Part shown: in pieces, positions 42,588 through 51,472 of the stretch | Position numbering within the stretch: the stretch's first letter is position 1 | Layout: every line of letters starts with the position of its first letter | NCBI RefSeq assembly: GCF_014256275.1 | Contig: NZ_JACCFE010000002.1 | Span: 7,689,501-7,753,500 of the forward strand | From: Rhodococcus sp. 4CII | GTDB taxonomy: Bacteria > Actinomycetota > Actinomycetes > Mycobacteriales > Mycobacteriaceae | Direction: 5' to 3' | Length of the DNA: 64,000 bases | Position numbers and translations under genes: made by a program | Notes under the pieces: generated by a model | Databases searched by the model: none | What the model saw: the letters and a program-made list of their open reading frames with translations, nothing else | What the model was told of the DNA's origin: nothing

Positions 42588-44143
42588 GCCCGCGGACCGT
42601 GGCCGTCCTCGGTGGAGGCCCCGGCGGTGCCTACGTAGCGCTCCTACTTCAAATGAAGAACCCGGAGATGACCGTCACTCTCTACGAGGAGTGGCCGGCG
42701 CAGGCGACCTTCGGCTTCGGAGTCGGGCTGAGCACGAGTACGCAGCAAAGCCTCGGCCACAGTGACCCGAAGACATTCGAGATGATCGCCAACTCGTCCT
42801 ACCAGGGCCACGGCGCCCATCTGTTCGCCTCCACCGGATCGGTCCGTTTCGGCGGCAACAGCCAGACTGCTATCGCCCGCGCGGATCTGCTTGAGATTCT
42901 CTACACCAGAGCGAACGAAGCCGGAGTCGATCTCCGATTCGGCGAACGTGTGTCGATCGACGACCTCGACGCCGAGGTGATCATCGCAGCCGACGGAGTC
43001 GGCAGCCGTACCCGAACGGAACGCAGCGAAGAATTCGGTGCGAACGTCGAACTCGGCCGCCAGATGTACCTGTGGTGCGGAACCGACTTCCCGCTCCCCG
43101 ACGCCTTGTTCGCGCCCGCAGAGACCGAGCACGGACTGTTCACCACGCACGCATACCCTTACCGCGAGGACCGGAGCACGTTCCTCGTCGAAACCGACCC
43201 CGCAACGTGGCGCGCCGCCGGCTTCGACGCCACCGCCGAAACGATCGCACGTGGCGAGTCCGACCAGGTGGCCATCGACTACCTCGAAAAGACATTCGAG
43301 GAACAGTTGCAGGGGCATCCGTTGTTGGGCAATAACACCCGATGGACGCAGTTCCGCAACGTCAAGTGCAAGACCTGGCACCACGGGCGAATCGCGCTGC
43401 TCGGCGACGCCGCGCACACCGCGCACTACTCGGTTGGATCCGGCACGAAGCTGGCCATGGAAGATGCGATCTCCCTCTCCACGGCCCTCACCGAAGAGGC
43501 GAGCGTCGAAGATGCGTTCGTGCGGTACGAGACAGAACGCCGACCCTCCGTCGAGCGACTGCAGTACCTCGCCGAACGCAGCCAGTTCTGGTGGGAGTCC
43601 TACACCCGCCGACTGGACTTCACACCAGCACAGATGATGCTCTCGTTCCTCACCCGGGCCGGCAACACCTCCCTCGAGGCATTCCAGTCACGCGAACCCG
43701 ACGTCTTCCGCGACGCGATGTCGGTACACGCCCAACGCGACTTCGACGGAATTGACGCCGGAACGACCATCGCCCAATGGGTCATTGAACAACCGTTCTC
43801 CCACGGCACGGTGCGCACCGTCTCCAGGCTGACCGACATGGACAACTCCGACTGGCAGGCCGGCACCGTCGAGGTCGACATCGTAGATCCCTGGGGCGCG
43901 GCCGCAGATGCCCTGGTTGAAACCGTGAAGTCCCGCTCGGCCGACGGGGCGCCCCTGATCACCCTTACCGGCCCGCCGACCCGCCCCGCCCTGCTCGAGC
44001 GACTCGACATCGCCGAGCGGATCCGCCTCGAGCTGGGCATCCCCGTTCGTGTCGCAGCGCCGCAGGCGCTCACCGACGACCTGGCCGCCGGCCTTGCCTC
44101 GTTCCGTACGGACCTGATTTGTTTCGACACGAGAAGGATTTGA
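42584..44143 (+). CDS. FAD-dependent monooxygenase, aryl-CoA hydroxylase-like
   Basis: 519 residues. The FAD dinucleotide motif is VAVLGGGPGGAYVALLLQ; DG motif IIAADGVGSRTR; second FAD motif GRIALLGDAAHTAHYSVGSGTKLAMEDAISLSTAL. The latter wording is characteristic of salicyloyl-CoA 5-hydroxylase and anthraniloyl-CoA monooxygenase, group A flavoenzymes acting on CoA-activated aromatic acids. Here the N-terminal monooxygenase is a separate protein rather than the fused two-part enzyme of those pathways. It begins an operon with an aryl-acid ligase two bases downstream, which would provide the CoA- or AMP-activated substrate. Confidence 0.85.
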   Translation: MSPRTVAVLGGGPGGAYVALLLQMKNPEMTVTLYEEWPAQATFGFGVGLSTSTQQSLGHSDPKTFEMIANSSYQGHGAHLFASTGSVRFGGNSQTAIARADLLEILYTRANEAGVDLRFGERVSIDDLDAEVIIAADGVGSRTRTERSEEFGANVELGRQMYLWCGTDFPLPDALFAPAETEHGLFTTHAYPYREDRSTFLVETDPATWRAAGFDATAETIARGESDQVAIDYLEKTFEEQLQGHPLLGNNTRWTQFRNVKCKTWHHGRIALLGDAAHTAHYSVGSGTKLAMEDAISLSTALTEEASVEDAFVRYETERRPSVERLQYLAERSQFWWESYTRRLDFTPAQMMLSFLTRAGNTSLEAFQSREPDVFRDAMSVHAQRDFDGIDAGTTIAQWVIEQPFSHGTVRTVSRLTDMDNSDWQAGTVEVDIVDPWGAAADALVETVKSRSADGAPLITLTGPPTRPALLERLDIAERIRLELGIPVRVAAPQALTDDLAAGLASFRTDLICFDTRRI

Positions 44144-44145
44144 AG

Positions 44146-45843
44146 ATGTCAGAGCTGAAACTCCTCGACGAGAAGGTCGTCCAGTTTCCGGAAGCGGACA
44201 AAGAGCGTTACCGAAGCGCCGGCCTGTGGGGGACTGCGACGCTCTCGCAAGAGTTCACCGCCACCGCCCAGCGATTCCCCGAGCGCGTCGCCCTCATCGT
44301 GGGGGAGGAGTCGTTGACCTACGCCGAGCTGGACGACCGCTCGACCGTTCTCGCCGCCGGCCTGAACCGAGTGGGTCTGCGCCCCGGCGAAACGGTCCTC
44401 CTCCAGGTCAACAACACGCTGTCCTCGGTGGTGTCCTGGTACGGCCTGCTCAAGGCAGGATTGATCCCGATCTGCACCCTCGCGTTGCACCGCCGTCACG
44501 AGATCTCCGCCATCGCCCGGCAGACGCAGCCTGCGCTGCATCTGGTCGACGCAAAGAACCCCAACTTCGATCTCGTGACCTTCGCACTCGAGATGCGGAA
44601 GGAACTGCCATCCGTTCGCCACGTCCTCGCGATCGAAGGTGCGGGTTCGTCCGCGCAGGATATCGATTCGCTCGCCGAGGGTGTCGATCTCGATCAGGCC
44701 CGCGCAGTGGTGGCGTCCATTCAAGCCGAGGTCGACCCCGATTCGGTATCGGTACTGCAACTCTCCGGCGGCACCACCGGAGTGCCCAAGGTGATTCCGC
44801 GCCTGCACGCCGAGTACTGGTACAACGCCCGCGCCTACGCCGAAAGACTCGGCTGGGACGAAAAGGCCCGGGTGGCCTACATCGGGCCGGTCTCGCACAA
44901 CGCCGGAATCATCTGCGGAATCCACGGGCCGCACGCAGTGGGCGCGGCAGCGATTCTCGGACCTCCCGCCCTGCCTCCGGTCATTCCGATGATGGCCAAG
45001 CATGAAGTGTCCGACATCGTGCTCGGCCCCTTCGCCTACGCCGTCGCCATCGATCCGGAACTGACGGCGGCCAAGCATCTGCGCCGCGTGGTCTTCAGCG
45101 GCAAGAAGGTACCTGCGGAGCACTTTGCGGCGCTGACGAACCTGAACATCTGGGCAGGTCAGCTCTTCGGGATGGGTGAAGGCCTGTGCGCGGTGACCAA
45201 GCTCGACGACTCGGCGGCAGTTCGGTCGGTGTCCATCGGCTCGCCGATCTCCCCGTACGACGAGGTGCGCATTCTGCAGCCCGGCTACGAGGACGAGGTT
45301 CCCGCGGGTGAGGTCGGGGAACTGTGCGCTCGCGGGCCTTACACGATCCGCGGATACTTCGACTCGCCCGAGTACAACGAACGCGCCTTCACCAGTGACG
45401 GCTTCTACCGCTCGGGTGATCTGGCGTCGGTTCAAATTATCGACGGTGAACCGAATTTGGTCGTCGAGGGCCGCATCAAGGACCTCATCAACCGCGGCGG
45501 CGAGAAGATCAACGCCGAAGAAGTCGAATTTCTGCTCGTCTCGCACCCGTCTATCGACGAGGCGGCGCTCGTGGCTATGCCCGACGACCGACTGGGGGAG
45601 CGGGCCTGCGCATTCGTGTACTCGGCCAAGGGTGAGCGGCCGACCATTCACGACATTCGCGAATACCTCGACTCGCTCGGCGTGGCGAAGTACAAGTGGC
45701 CCGAACGCATCGAGTGGGTCGACGAAATGCCGCGCGCCAGCCAGGTCGGCAAGCTCGACAAGAAGCGTCTGAGCGCGATCGCGCAGCACTTGACCCCGGA
45801 ACCCGTCAAGGAATCTGCGACTATGACTAATAATAGACAGTAG
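44146..45843 (+). CDS. Acyl-adenylating ligase, aryl-acid type (EntE/salicylate-AMP-ligase-like)
   Basis: 565 residues from ATG 44146 (AAGGATTTGAAG upstream). ANL-superfamily motifs: LQLSGGTTGVPKVIPR (P-loop), GQLFGMGEGLCAVTK, YRSGDLA, and the hinge/catalytic end GRIKDLINRGGEKINAEEVE with Lys in GKLDKKRL. The LSGGTTG and NRGGEKI wording is typical of 2,3-dihydroxybenzoate/salicylate adenylating enzymes. It probably activates the aromatic acid for the preceding monooxygenase. No carrier-protein gene is nearby, so CoA is the likely final acceptor. Confidence 0.87.
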   Translation: MSELKLLDEKVVQFPEADKERYRSAGLWGTATLSQEFTATAQRFPERVALIVGEESLTYAELDDRSTVLAAGLNRVGLRPGETVLLQVNNTLSSVVSWYGLLKAGLIPICTLALHRRHEISAIARQTQPALHLVDAKNPNFDLVTFALEMRKELPSVRHVLAIEGAGSSAQDIDSLAEGVDLDQARAVVASIQAEVDPDSVSVLQLSGGTTGVPKVIPRLHAEYWYNARAYAERLGWDEKARVAYIGPVSHNAGIICGIHGPHAVGAAAILGPPALPPVIPMMAKHEVSDIVLGPFAYAVAIDPELTAAKHLRRVVFSGKKVPAEHFAALTNLNIWAGQLFGMGEGLCAVTKLDDSAAVRSVSIGSPISPYDEVRILQPGYEDEVPAGEVGELCARGPYTIRGYFDSPEYNERAFTSDGFYRSGDLASVQIIDGEPNLVVEGRIKDLINRGGEKINAEEVEFLLVSHPSIDEAALVAMPDDRLGERACAFVYSAKGERPTIHDIREYLDSLGVAKYKWPERIEWVDEMPRASQVGKLDKKRLSAIAQHLTPEPVKESATMTNNRQ

Positions 45844-45888
45844 TGACAGAATTAGCTATCGTGGAGTCATTCCGCGCAGGAGGTTGCA

Positions 45889-46500
45889 ATGACTGAGCTA
45901 GACCACGTCGTCCGCGGCGTCGACCACGCAGCATTTCCCACGTTCGATCCGGCAGCCACGATCGCGTTCTATAGGGACGTGCTCGGGTTCCCGGTCGTGC
46001 ACGCCACGTGTGCGCTGGGCTGGGGCCCGTCCGCGCATCCGGACTTCGTGCACTTCTTCTTCGACATCGGCAGCGGAGACCGCTTGGCGTTCTTCTACTA
46101 CTTCGGGCTCGAAAAGCCCGAAGCGGTCGAGCCCGTCGACGCAGCGAAGGCTGATCTGCTGGCTCGCGCCCGGCATCTAGCCATCCACGTTGATACCGAG
46201 GACCACCTCCGGGAGTACCGCAGCAGGCTCGACGCGAGCGACTACAAGTGCGAGCTGCAGGTCCGGCACGAGACGGTCGAATCGATCTACGTCACTGACC
46301 CCAACGGCTACTTGATCGAGATCACCAGGCCCCTGCGCGCCCTCACCCCCGAAGACGATGTCGACGCTCGCATCAGTGCCGAAGCGCTTCTGCAGGTCTC
46401 CCAGGAGGACTCACCGTCACTGCAGAAGTTCTACGCGCGCAAGGCGGTTCTCATTGCCGAGCAGTTTGCGGACGATGCTCCCGAGGTGACGTTCGCATGA
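45889..46500 (+). CDS. VOC (glyoxalase/dioxygenase fold) protein
   Basis: 203 residues with AGGAGG upstream. The beta-alpha-beta-beta-beta modules start GVDHAAFPTFDPAATIAFYRDVLGF and end VESIYVTDPNGYLIEITRPL, where His and Glu are likely metal ligands. Such proteins include ring-cleavage dioxygenases, lyases and epimerases. Position after the aryl-CoA enzymes suggests a ring-opening or isomerisation step, unproven. A TGACAGAATTA motif (45844-45854) lies between it and the ligase. It overlaps the next gene by four bases. Confidence 0.82.
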   Translation: MTELDHVVRGVDHAAFPTFDPAATIAFYRDVLGFPVVHATCALGWGPSAHPDFVHFFFDIGSGDRLAFFYYFGLEKPEAVEPVDAAKADLLARARHLAIHVDTEDHLREYRSRLDASDYKCELQVRHETVESIYVTDPNGYLIEITRPLRALTPEDDVDARISAEALLQVSQEDSPSLQKFYARKAVLIAEQFADDAPEVTFA

Positions 46501-46766
46501 CCACACTGTTCGTCCTCGACGTAGAGGACTTCACCCCGCTCGCCGAAGTCGCCGCCAAGAATCCCGATGTGACCATCACTCGGCGCGGACCGTACCTGCT
46601 GGTCAGCGCCGAAGACAAAATCATCATCGATCGAAACGCCACCGGTTGCCGCAACGCGGTGTGGTTCAGCTCGGTAGCCGCACTGTCCGGCGCCCGCATC
46701 ACCACCTGGGACAAGACCGAAATGATTATCGAGCCGACCGCGACCGCGACGGACGGTACGTCATGA
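46497..46766 (+). CDS. Small conserved protein of unknown function (89 aa)
   Basis: Start overlaps the VOC stop (ATGA) and its stop overlaps the hydrolase start (ATGA), so it is coupled on both sides and very likely real. It has an alternating hydrophobic, beta-rich pattern (TITRRGPYLLVSAEDKIIIDRNATGCRNAVWFSS), one Cys, no membrane segment and no motif I recognise. It may be a subunit or chaperone for one of its neighbours. Confidence 0.7.
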   Translation: MTTLFVLDVEDFTPLAEVAAKNPDVTITRRGPYLLVSAEDKIIIDRNATGCRNAVWFSSVAALSGARITTWDKTEMIIEPTATATDGTS

Positions 46767-48001
46767 GTTCCGATACCGCCGTCGACAGGCTCGGCGCCGG
46801 CCGGGATGTCGCTACCGTCGAGATGCCCAGCGACGTTGTGACGACCGTGCATGAGCTGGGGGCCTTCGACGGCGCCAAACTGCACGGCGTGCTCCACCGC
46901 ATCAGCGGCTCCACGGCAGTGGTCACCCTGATGCACCCGCGGCAGTCACTGACCCACCACCCTATGGTCGCGTGGCTGCTGCGGGCTGGGGTGTCGGTGT
47001 GGACGCAGGACAGCCGGTCGGTCAACAACGATATCAATCTCGTCCACGAACAGGCCATCCTCGACGTGGCTGCAGGTATGACGTTCCTGCGCGAGGCCGG
47101 TTTCGACAAGATCGTCACACTCGGCCACTCGGGTGGAGGCACCCTGTACGCCTTCTACATCGAACAGGCAGCGCTCGAACCGGAATTCCGGATAGACAGC
47201 ACACCAGCCGGCCGCCGGGTGGCGCTATCCGGGGCGCAGATGCCGGTGCCAGACGGCGCGATCTTCATGGCGCCGCACCCGGGTCAAGGCAAGGTTCTGC
47301 TCAGCCTCATCGACCCGTCGGTCGCCGACGAAGACGATCCGATGTCGCGGATCCCCGAGCTGGACATGTTCGACCCCGCCAACGGGTTCGCACCACCGCC
47401 GCAGTCGTCGACCTACTCTGCCGAATGGCTCGACCACTACCGGCAAGCGCAGTACACCCGCGTCGAGCGCATCGACGCACGCGCACGAGAGATGGCCAAA
47501 GAAGTCCTCGACCACCGGGCCTCGTTCTCGGTCACAGGAGCGGTCGAGGACCGGCGTCGATCGCTCGCCCCACGCATCATCACCACCTACCGCACAAACG
47601 CCGACCCACGCTGCATCGACCTTTCGTTGGACCCCAACGATCGGCCCTACGGTTCGTTGTTCGGTGCCCGCCCTGACCTGATCAACTACGGCCTGGTCGG
47701 CTTCGGCAGGCTCACCACACCCGACGCCTGGCTCTCGACCTGGTCCGCCATCAGCAGCAACGCCGACTTCGTCCGCTGCGCCGCAGGCGTCCACGTGCCC
47801 ACCCTGTATGTCGACTTCAGCGGTGACCAGGCGGCGTTCCCATCGGACGTCAGTCGCATGTTCGATGCGCTGGCAGCGAAGGACAAACGGTACGAGTCGG
47901 TACCCGGTCAGCATTTCGGTCAGCCTCTGACCAAAGGCGATCCGACCGGATATGAACTCGCGGCGCGCGTCATTGAGCCGTGGTTGAAAGATAAGTTCTG
48001 A
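46763..48001 (+). CDS. Alpha/beta-hydrolase
   Basis: 412 residues from ATG 46763. The nucleophile elbow is LGHSGGGTLYAF (Ser near residue 130); candidate acid Asp is in YVDFSGDQ and the His in PGQHFGQ near the C-terminus, completing a triad. The strand before the elbow (SVWTQDSRSVNND) and the preceding MHPRQSLTHHP replace the usual oxyanion HG motif. Larger than minimal esterases because of a ~100-residue cap (MSRIPELDMFDP...). No signal peptide. It may cleave a ring-opened or thioester intermediate. Confidence 0.82.
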   Translation: MSSDTAVDRLGAGRDVATVEMPSDVVTTVHELGAFDGAKLHGVLHRISGSTAVVTLMHPRQSLTHHPMVAWLLRAGVSVWTQDSRSVNNDINLVHEQAILDVAAGMTFLREAGFDKIVTLGHSGGGTLYAFYIEQAALEPEFRIDSTPAGRRVALSGAQMPVPDGAIFMAPHPGQGKVLLSLIDPSVADEDDPMSRIPELDMFDPANGFAPPPQSSTYSAEWLDHYRQAQYTRVERIDARAREMAKEVLDHRASFSVTGAVEDRRRSLAPRIITTYRTNADPRCIDLSLDPNDRPYGSLFGARPDLINYGLVGFGRLTTPDAWLSTWSAISSNADFVRCAAGVHVPTLYVDFSGDQAAFPSDVSRMFDALAAKDKRYESVPGQHFGQPLTKGDPTGYELAARVIEPWLKDKF

Positions 48002-48002
48002 G

Positions 48003-48467
48003 ATGCGATCCGACAGCGCAGCAAGTACTGCCACCCTCGCCGCGGACGATCTCGAGATCGGCCAGAGATACGATCTCGGGTTGTTTGCGGTGACGGAGTC
48101 CGACATCATCGACTTCTCCAACCACTGGGATCCGCAACCTTTCCACTGCGATCCCGAGGTAGCTCGCGAGGGGTACTTCGGTGGAATCATCGCCAGCGGA
48201 GTACACACATTCGCCATCTTCCAGCGGTTGGCCGCGAGCGCGATCTACTCCTCGTGGGCCGTCATCGCTGGCCGGCGCATCTCCGACATCGAACTGCCCC
48301 GCCCAGTCCGCGGCGGCATGGAACTGCACGGCTCGGTGACAGTGGTCGACATTCGCCACGACAAGCCAGGTCGATCCCTCGTCTGCATCGCAGGGCAGCT
48401 CACCGCGGGCGAGGAGACGGTATTCAGTTTGCGGTGCGAGATGTACGTCAGGAACACGGCGTCATGA
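48003..48467 (+). CDS. MaoC-family hot-dog hydratase
   Basis: 154 residues. The hydratase-2-like segment is FSNHWDPQPFHCDPEVARE, with Asp and His at catalytic positions, followed by FGGIIASGVHTFAIFQRL. A single hot-dog domain, so it should dimerise. It probably hydrates an enoyl-CoA or dehydrates a 3-hydroxyacyl-CoA in the beta-oxidation-like end of the pathway, with the now broken SDR and thiolase. Its 3' end overlaps the TetR start by four bases. Confidence 0.88.
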   Translation: MRSDSAASTATLAADDLEIGQRYDLGLFAVTESDIIDFSNHWDPQPFHCDPEVAREGYFGGIIASGVHTFAIFQRLAASAIYSSWAVIAGRRISDIELPRPVRGGMELHGSVTVVDIRHDKPGRSLVCIAGQLTAGEETVFSLRCEMYVRNTAS

Positions 48468-49255
48468 CGACCCGCCGCGCGGAACGCGCGAACCGCGACG
48501 GTAGACCTGCCGACTCCAGTACCAATCCGGTCGATAGGATTGGCGATGTGACTGCTGACGAACACACCGGACAATCGCGCCGTTCTGCACGGCGCGATCT
48601 GGTGGAGAGCGAGATCCTCGCGCACGCCTCGGCCTTGTTCGCAGAGAAGGGTTACGCCGGAACCACGCCGCAAGAGATCGCCGACTCGGTCGGAATGAGC
48701 CGACAATCGCTGTACTACTACATGTCCAGCAAAGAAGACATCCTCGCCAAGCTCGTCGCACATATGACGACGAACTTGGTCGAGCAAATGCGGTTCATCG
48801 AAATGGATGAAGACGCGACCGCGACAGATAAACTGTCGAGGGTCGTGACAGTAATCGTTACCGACCGAGCAAAGAAACCACGCGAATTCCGTCTACTCGA
48901 CCGATCGTCATCGTCGCTGCCCGATGAACTGACAGAAGAATACTTGCACGGCAGGCGCGAAGCGCTGGCCATCGTACGATCGGTCATCGCGCAAGGAATC
49001 GCCGAGGGAGAGTTCAAACCCGTCGATGAACGCGTGGCAGCGCTGTCGGTCCTCGGCATGTGTAATTGGGTCGCGTGGTGGTTCGAGCCAGCGGACAACC
49101 ATCCGATTTCACCTATCGCCGAACAAATTTCGGACAGCGCGGTATCCATGCTGCGCCGTACCGATGGCCCGGCGGCAGGTCCTGAAACACCCTTGGATCT
49201 GGTCGCCCGACTCGAGAACGATATCGCACAATTGCGGCGCTCCCTGTCCGACTGA
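48464..49255 (+). CDS. TetR-family transcriptional regulator, copy 2
   Basis: 263 residues from ATG 48464, overlapping the MaoC stop. After a ~45-residue polar N-terminus comes the HTH (ESEILAHASALFAEKGYAGTTPQEIADSVGMSRQSLYYYMSSKEDILAKLV). It is a paralogue of the 35863-36657 regulator. Being last in the operon it would be co-transcribed with its probable target and could close a feedback loop. The TGACAAT cluster at 42503-42538 is the best operator candidate. Confidence 0.88.
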   Translation: MTTRRAERANRDGRPADSSTNPVDRIGDVTADEHTGQSRRSARRDLVESEILAHASALFAEKGYAGTTPQEIADSVGMSRQSLYYYMSSKEDILAKLVAHMTTNLVEQMRFIEMDEDATATDKLSRVVTVIVTDRAKKPREFRLLDRSSSSLPDELTEEYLHGRREALAIVRSVIAQGIAEGEFKPVDERVAALSVLGMCNWVAWWFEPADNHPISPIAEQISDSAVSMLRRTDGPAAGPETPLDLVARLENDIAQLRRSLSD

Positions 49256-49497
49256 ATCCACGTTCCTATCGAATACGAGCGATCGCGCAGTAACAGGGTA
49301 ACGAGTCAATAAGCTTATCGGCCGCATAAACACAATCTCGACCCATCGGTAGACAGCATTCTGCACGGCTGACCGAATTCAGCTATCTGGGCCCTCCGCG
49401 TCAACGAATTACAGGCGCACGCGGTGTGTGCCCCATCGTTTCAACAGCAGCAGCCGCAGCCACACGTGTTCGACGCGCTACGACCTAAGGACCCCTC

Positions 49498-50855
49498 GTG
49501 GATCAGACCCCAGTTACCCCCGCCGAAGTTCCCAGAACCTCGCCACTGCTACTTGCATTGGCCTTCACTGTCCTCTGCCTGGAGGGCTACGACCTTGTCA
49601 TGTAAGGCACCATCGTGCCCGTCGCTATTGACGTACGAACCATGGGGACTCGACCCCACCGCAGTCGGCTTCCTCGGCTCTGCCGCCGTGTTCGGCATGG
49701 GAGCAGGAGCGCTGCTCGCAGCCTCGATGGGGGACCGGTGGGGCCGACGTCGAACCATCATCTGCAGCGTCGTCCTCTTCTCCGTGGCGATGGGCCTGTG
49801 CGCGTTCGCCACCTCACCCGAAATATTCGGCATCGGCCGGTTCGTAGTCGGCCTCGGCGCCGGAGCCCTGATGCCCACTGCAATGGCCATCCTGCTGGAG
49901 TTCTCCCCGCCCAACAGGCGTGCCAGGTCGGCGGCCATCAGCTTCGTCGGCGTCGGTTTCGGCGGCATGGCCAGCGGATTGCTCCCCCTGGCTGGTCCCG
50001 AGCTATGGATTCCGCGGAATGTTCGTCGCCGGATTCCCTCCCGTGCTCGTCGTCGTCCCCATCCTGATCAAGAAACTCCCTGAATCGCCGGCGTTCCTCC
50101 GCACCAGAGGACGCCACGACGAAGCGGCGACAATCGAACGGCGTTTCCGCGTCGAACCGGTATCGACCCCCGGCGACGGAGCCAAGGCAACCGAATCCAA
50201 AGCGGTCGCCCTGTTCGGCCGGTCCACATGGCGAGCAACCATTCTTTTCTGGACCGCCACCTTCTGCTCTCTGATGGTGTTCTTCGGTGTCTCGTCCTGG
50301 CTTCCGGAGTTGTTGCATACCGCCGGCTACCCGTTGACCTCTGCGTTGAGCTTCGTCCTCGTCCTCAACGCCGGTGCCGTGATCGGCTCACTGGGCGCAT
50401 CGATTCTCGCCGACAGATTCGGGCTCAAGTCCATGAGCATGGTGGCGATGGGGTCCGCGGCGCTCTCGCTCGTGACACTGAGCCTGGCACCGCCGACAAT
50501 TGTGGTGTACCTGCTCGTCGCCCTGGCCGGGTTCGGAACACAAGGATCGCAGATACTCCTCGCTTACGTCGGTAGCTACTATCCGACTTACTGCCGCGCA
50601 ACAGGTTTGGGACTTGCGCTGGCAGTCGGCAGGGTCGGCGGTGTGCTCGGCCCACTCTACGACGGCGTGTACATTGCATCCGGTGCACCACTGAACCTGC
50701 AGTTCCTCGCCTTCGCACTCCCGGCCATCATCGGTGTCGCAGCCGTGACGCTCGTTCCCCGCGCTGTCTCCTCACGCCAGACGCACCAGAGCCCCGCAGC
50801 CGGTGGCCCGGCAGTAGGCGCCCACAACGTCGACACCCGGAACTCAATCGCGTAA
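49498..50855 (+). pseudogene. MFS transporter, aromatic acid:H+ symporter type, broken
   Basis: Starts at GTG 49498 (MDQTPVTPAEVP...LLLALAFTVLCLEGYDLVM). A TAA at 49603-49605 replaces the Tyr codon expected after DLVM. A one-base insertion follows near 49620, after which the frame gives YEPWGLDPTAVGFLGSAAVFGMGAGALLAASMGDRWGRRRT (the MFS loop 2-3 motif). Another one-base insertion near 50010 moves to the frame of YGFRGMFVAGFPPVLVVVP and on to the end at 50855. Joined, the product has the 12-helix plan of the AAHS family, which takes up aromatic acids; it fits the ligase and hydroxylase upstream. Confidence 0.8.
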
Positions 50856-50899
50856 CGCAACACCTGAATTTGACCCACGCACCGAACGAAAGTCTCTAC

Positions 50900-51472
50900 A
50901 TGCCAGAGCAGTGATCGTCAGTACCGCCCGCTCACCGATCGGCCGCGCGATGAAGGGTCGCTCGAGGACATCCGTCCGAACGACCTGACCGTGCAGATGC
51001 TGGCAGCGGCGTTGGCGAAAGTGCCCGAGATCGTCGAACCCCTCGACATCGACGATCAGCTCTCGGCTGCGGTCAGCCCGACGGTATGCAGGGCGACAAC
51101 CTCGCCCGCATCGTCGCTGTTCTCCTCGGCTACTCGTCTCCCTGTACCACCATCGCCCGTTACTGTTCCTCGTCGCCGCAGACAACCCGCATGGCTCTGC
51201 ACGCGATCAAGGCGAGCGAGGGTGACGCCTTAATCTCCGCCGGAGTCGAGAGCGTTTCGAGCTTTGTGCACGGCAACTCCGATTGGCTGCCGCAGAGCCA
51301 CAATCCGCTCTTCGCCGACGCGAAGGTCCGCACCAAAAAGGCGCAGGAAGAGGGCCGACACGTGGACCGATCCTCGTGAGATCGGCGAGCGTCTCGACGT
51401 GTACATCGCGATGGGCCAGACCGCCGAGAACGTGGCGCTTCTGTCCGGCATCGGCCGCGAGGAGCAGGACCA
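50900..51472 (+). pseudogene. Thiolase, N-terminal half, broken
   Basis: Across frames it reads AVIVSTARSPIGRAMKG, LEDIRPNDLTVQMLAAAL, GDNLAR, TIARYCSSS (nucleophile Cys region), QTTRMALHAIKASEGDALISAGVESVS and GQTAENVALLSGIGREEQDH, which is an acetyl-CoA acetyltransferase. One-base deletions occur right after the start and near 50960, with further frame changes near 51090-51170 and 51350. The gene stops at an IS1634 element; the remainder is at 53349-53981. Confidence 0.8.

Noticed and set aside
44149..45789. 546-residue minus-strand frame opposite the ligase
   Set aside because: Shadow of the adenylating ligase; composition is repetitive V/G/D/H/R with no family motif.
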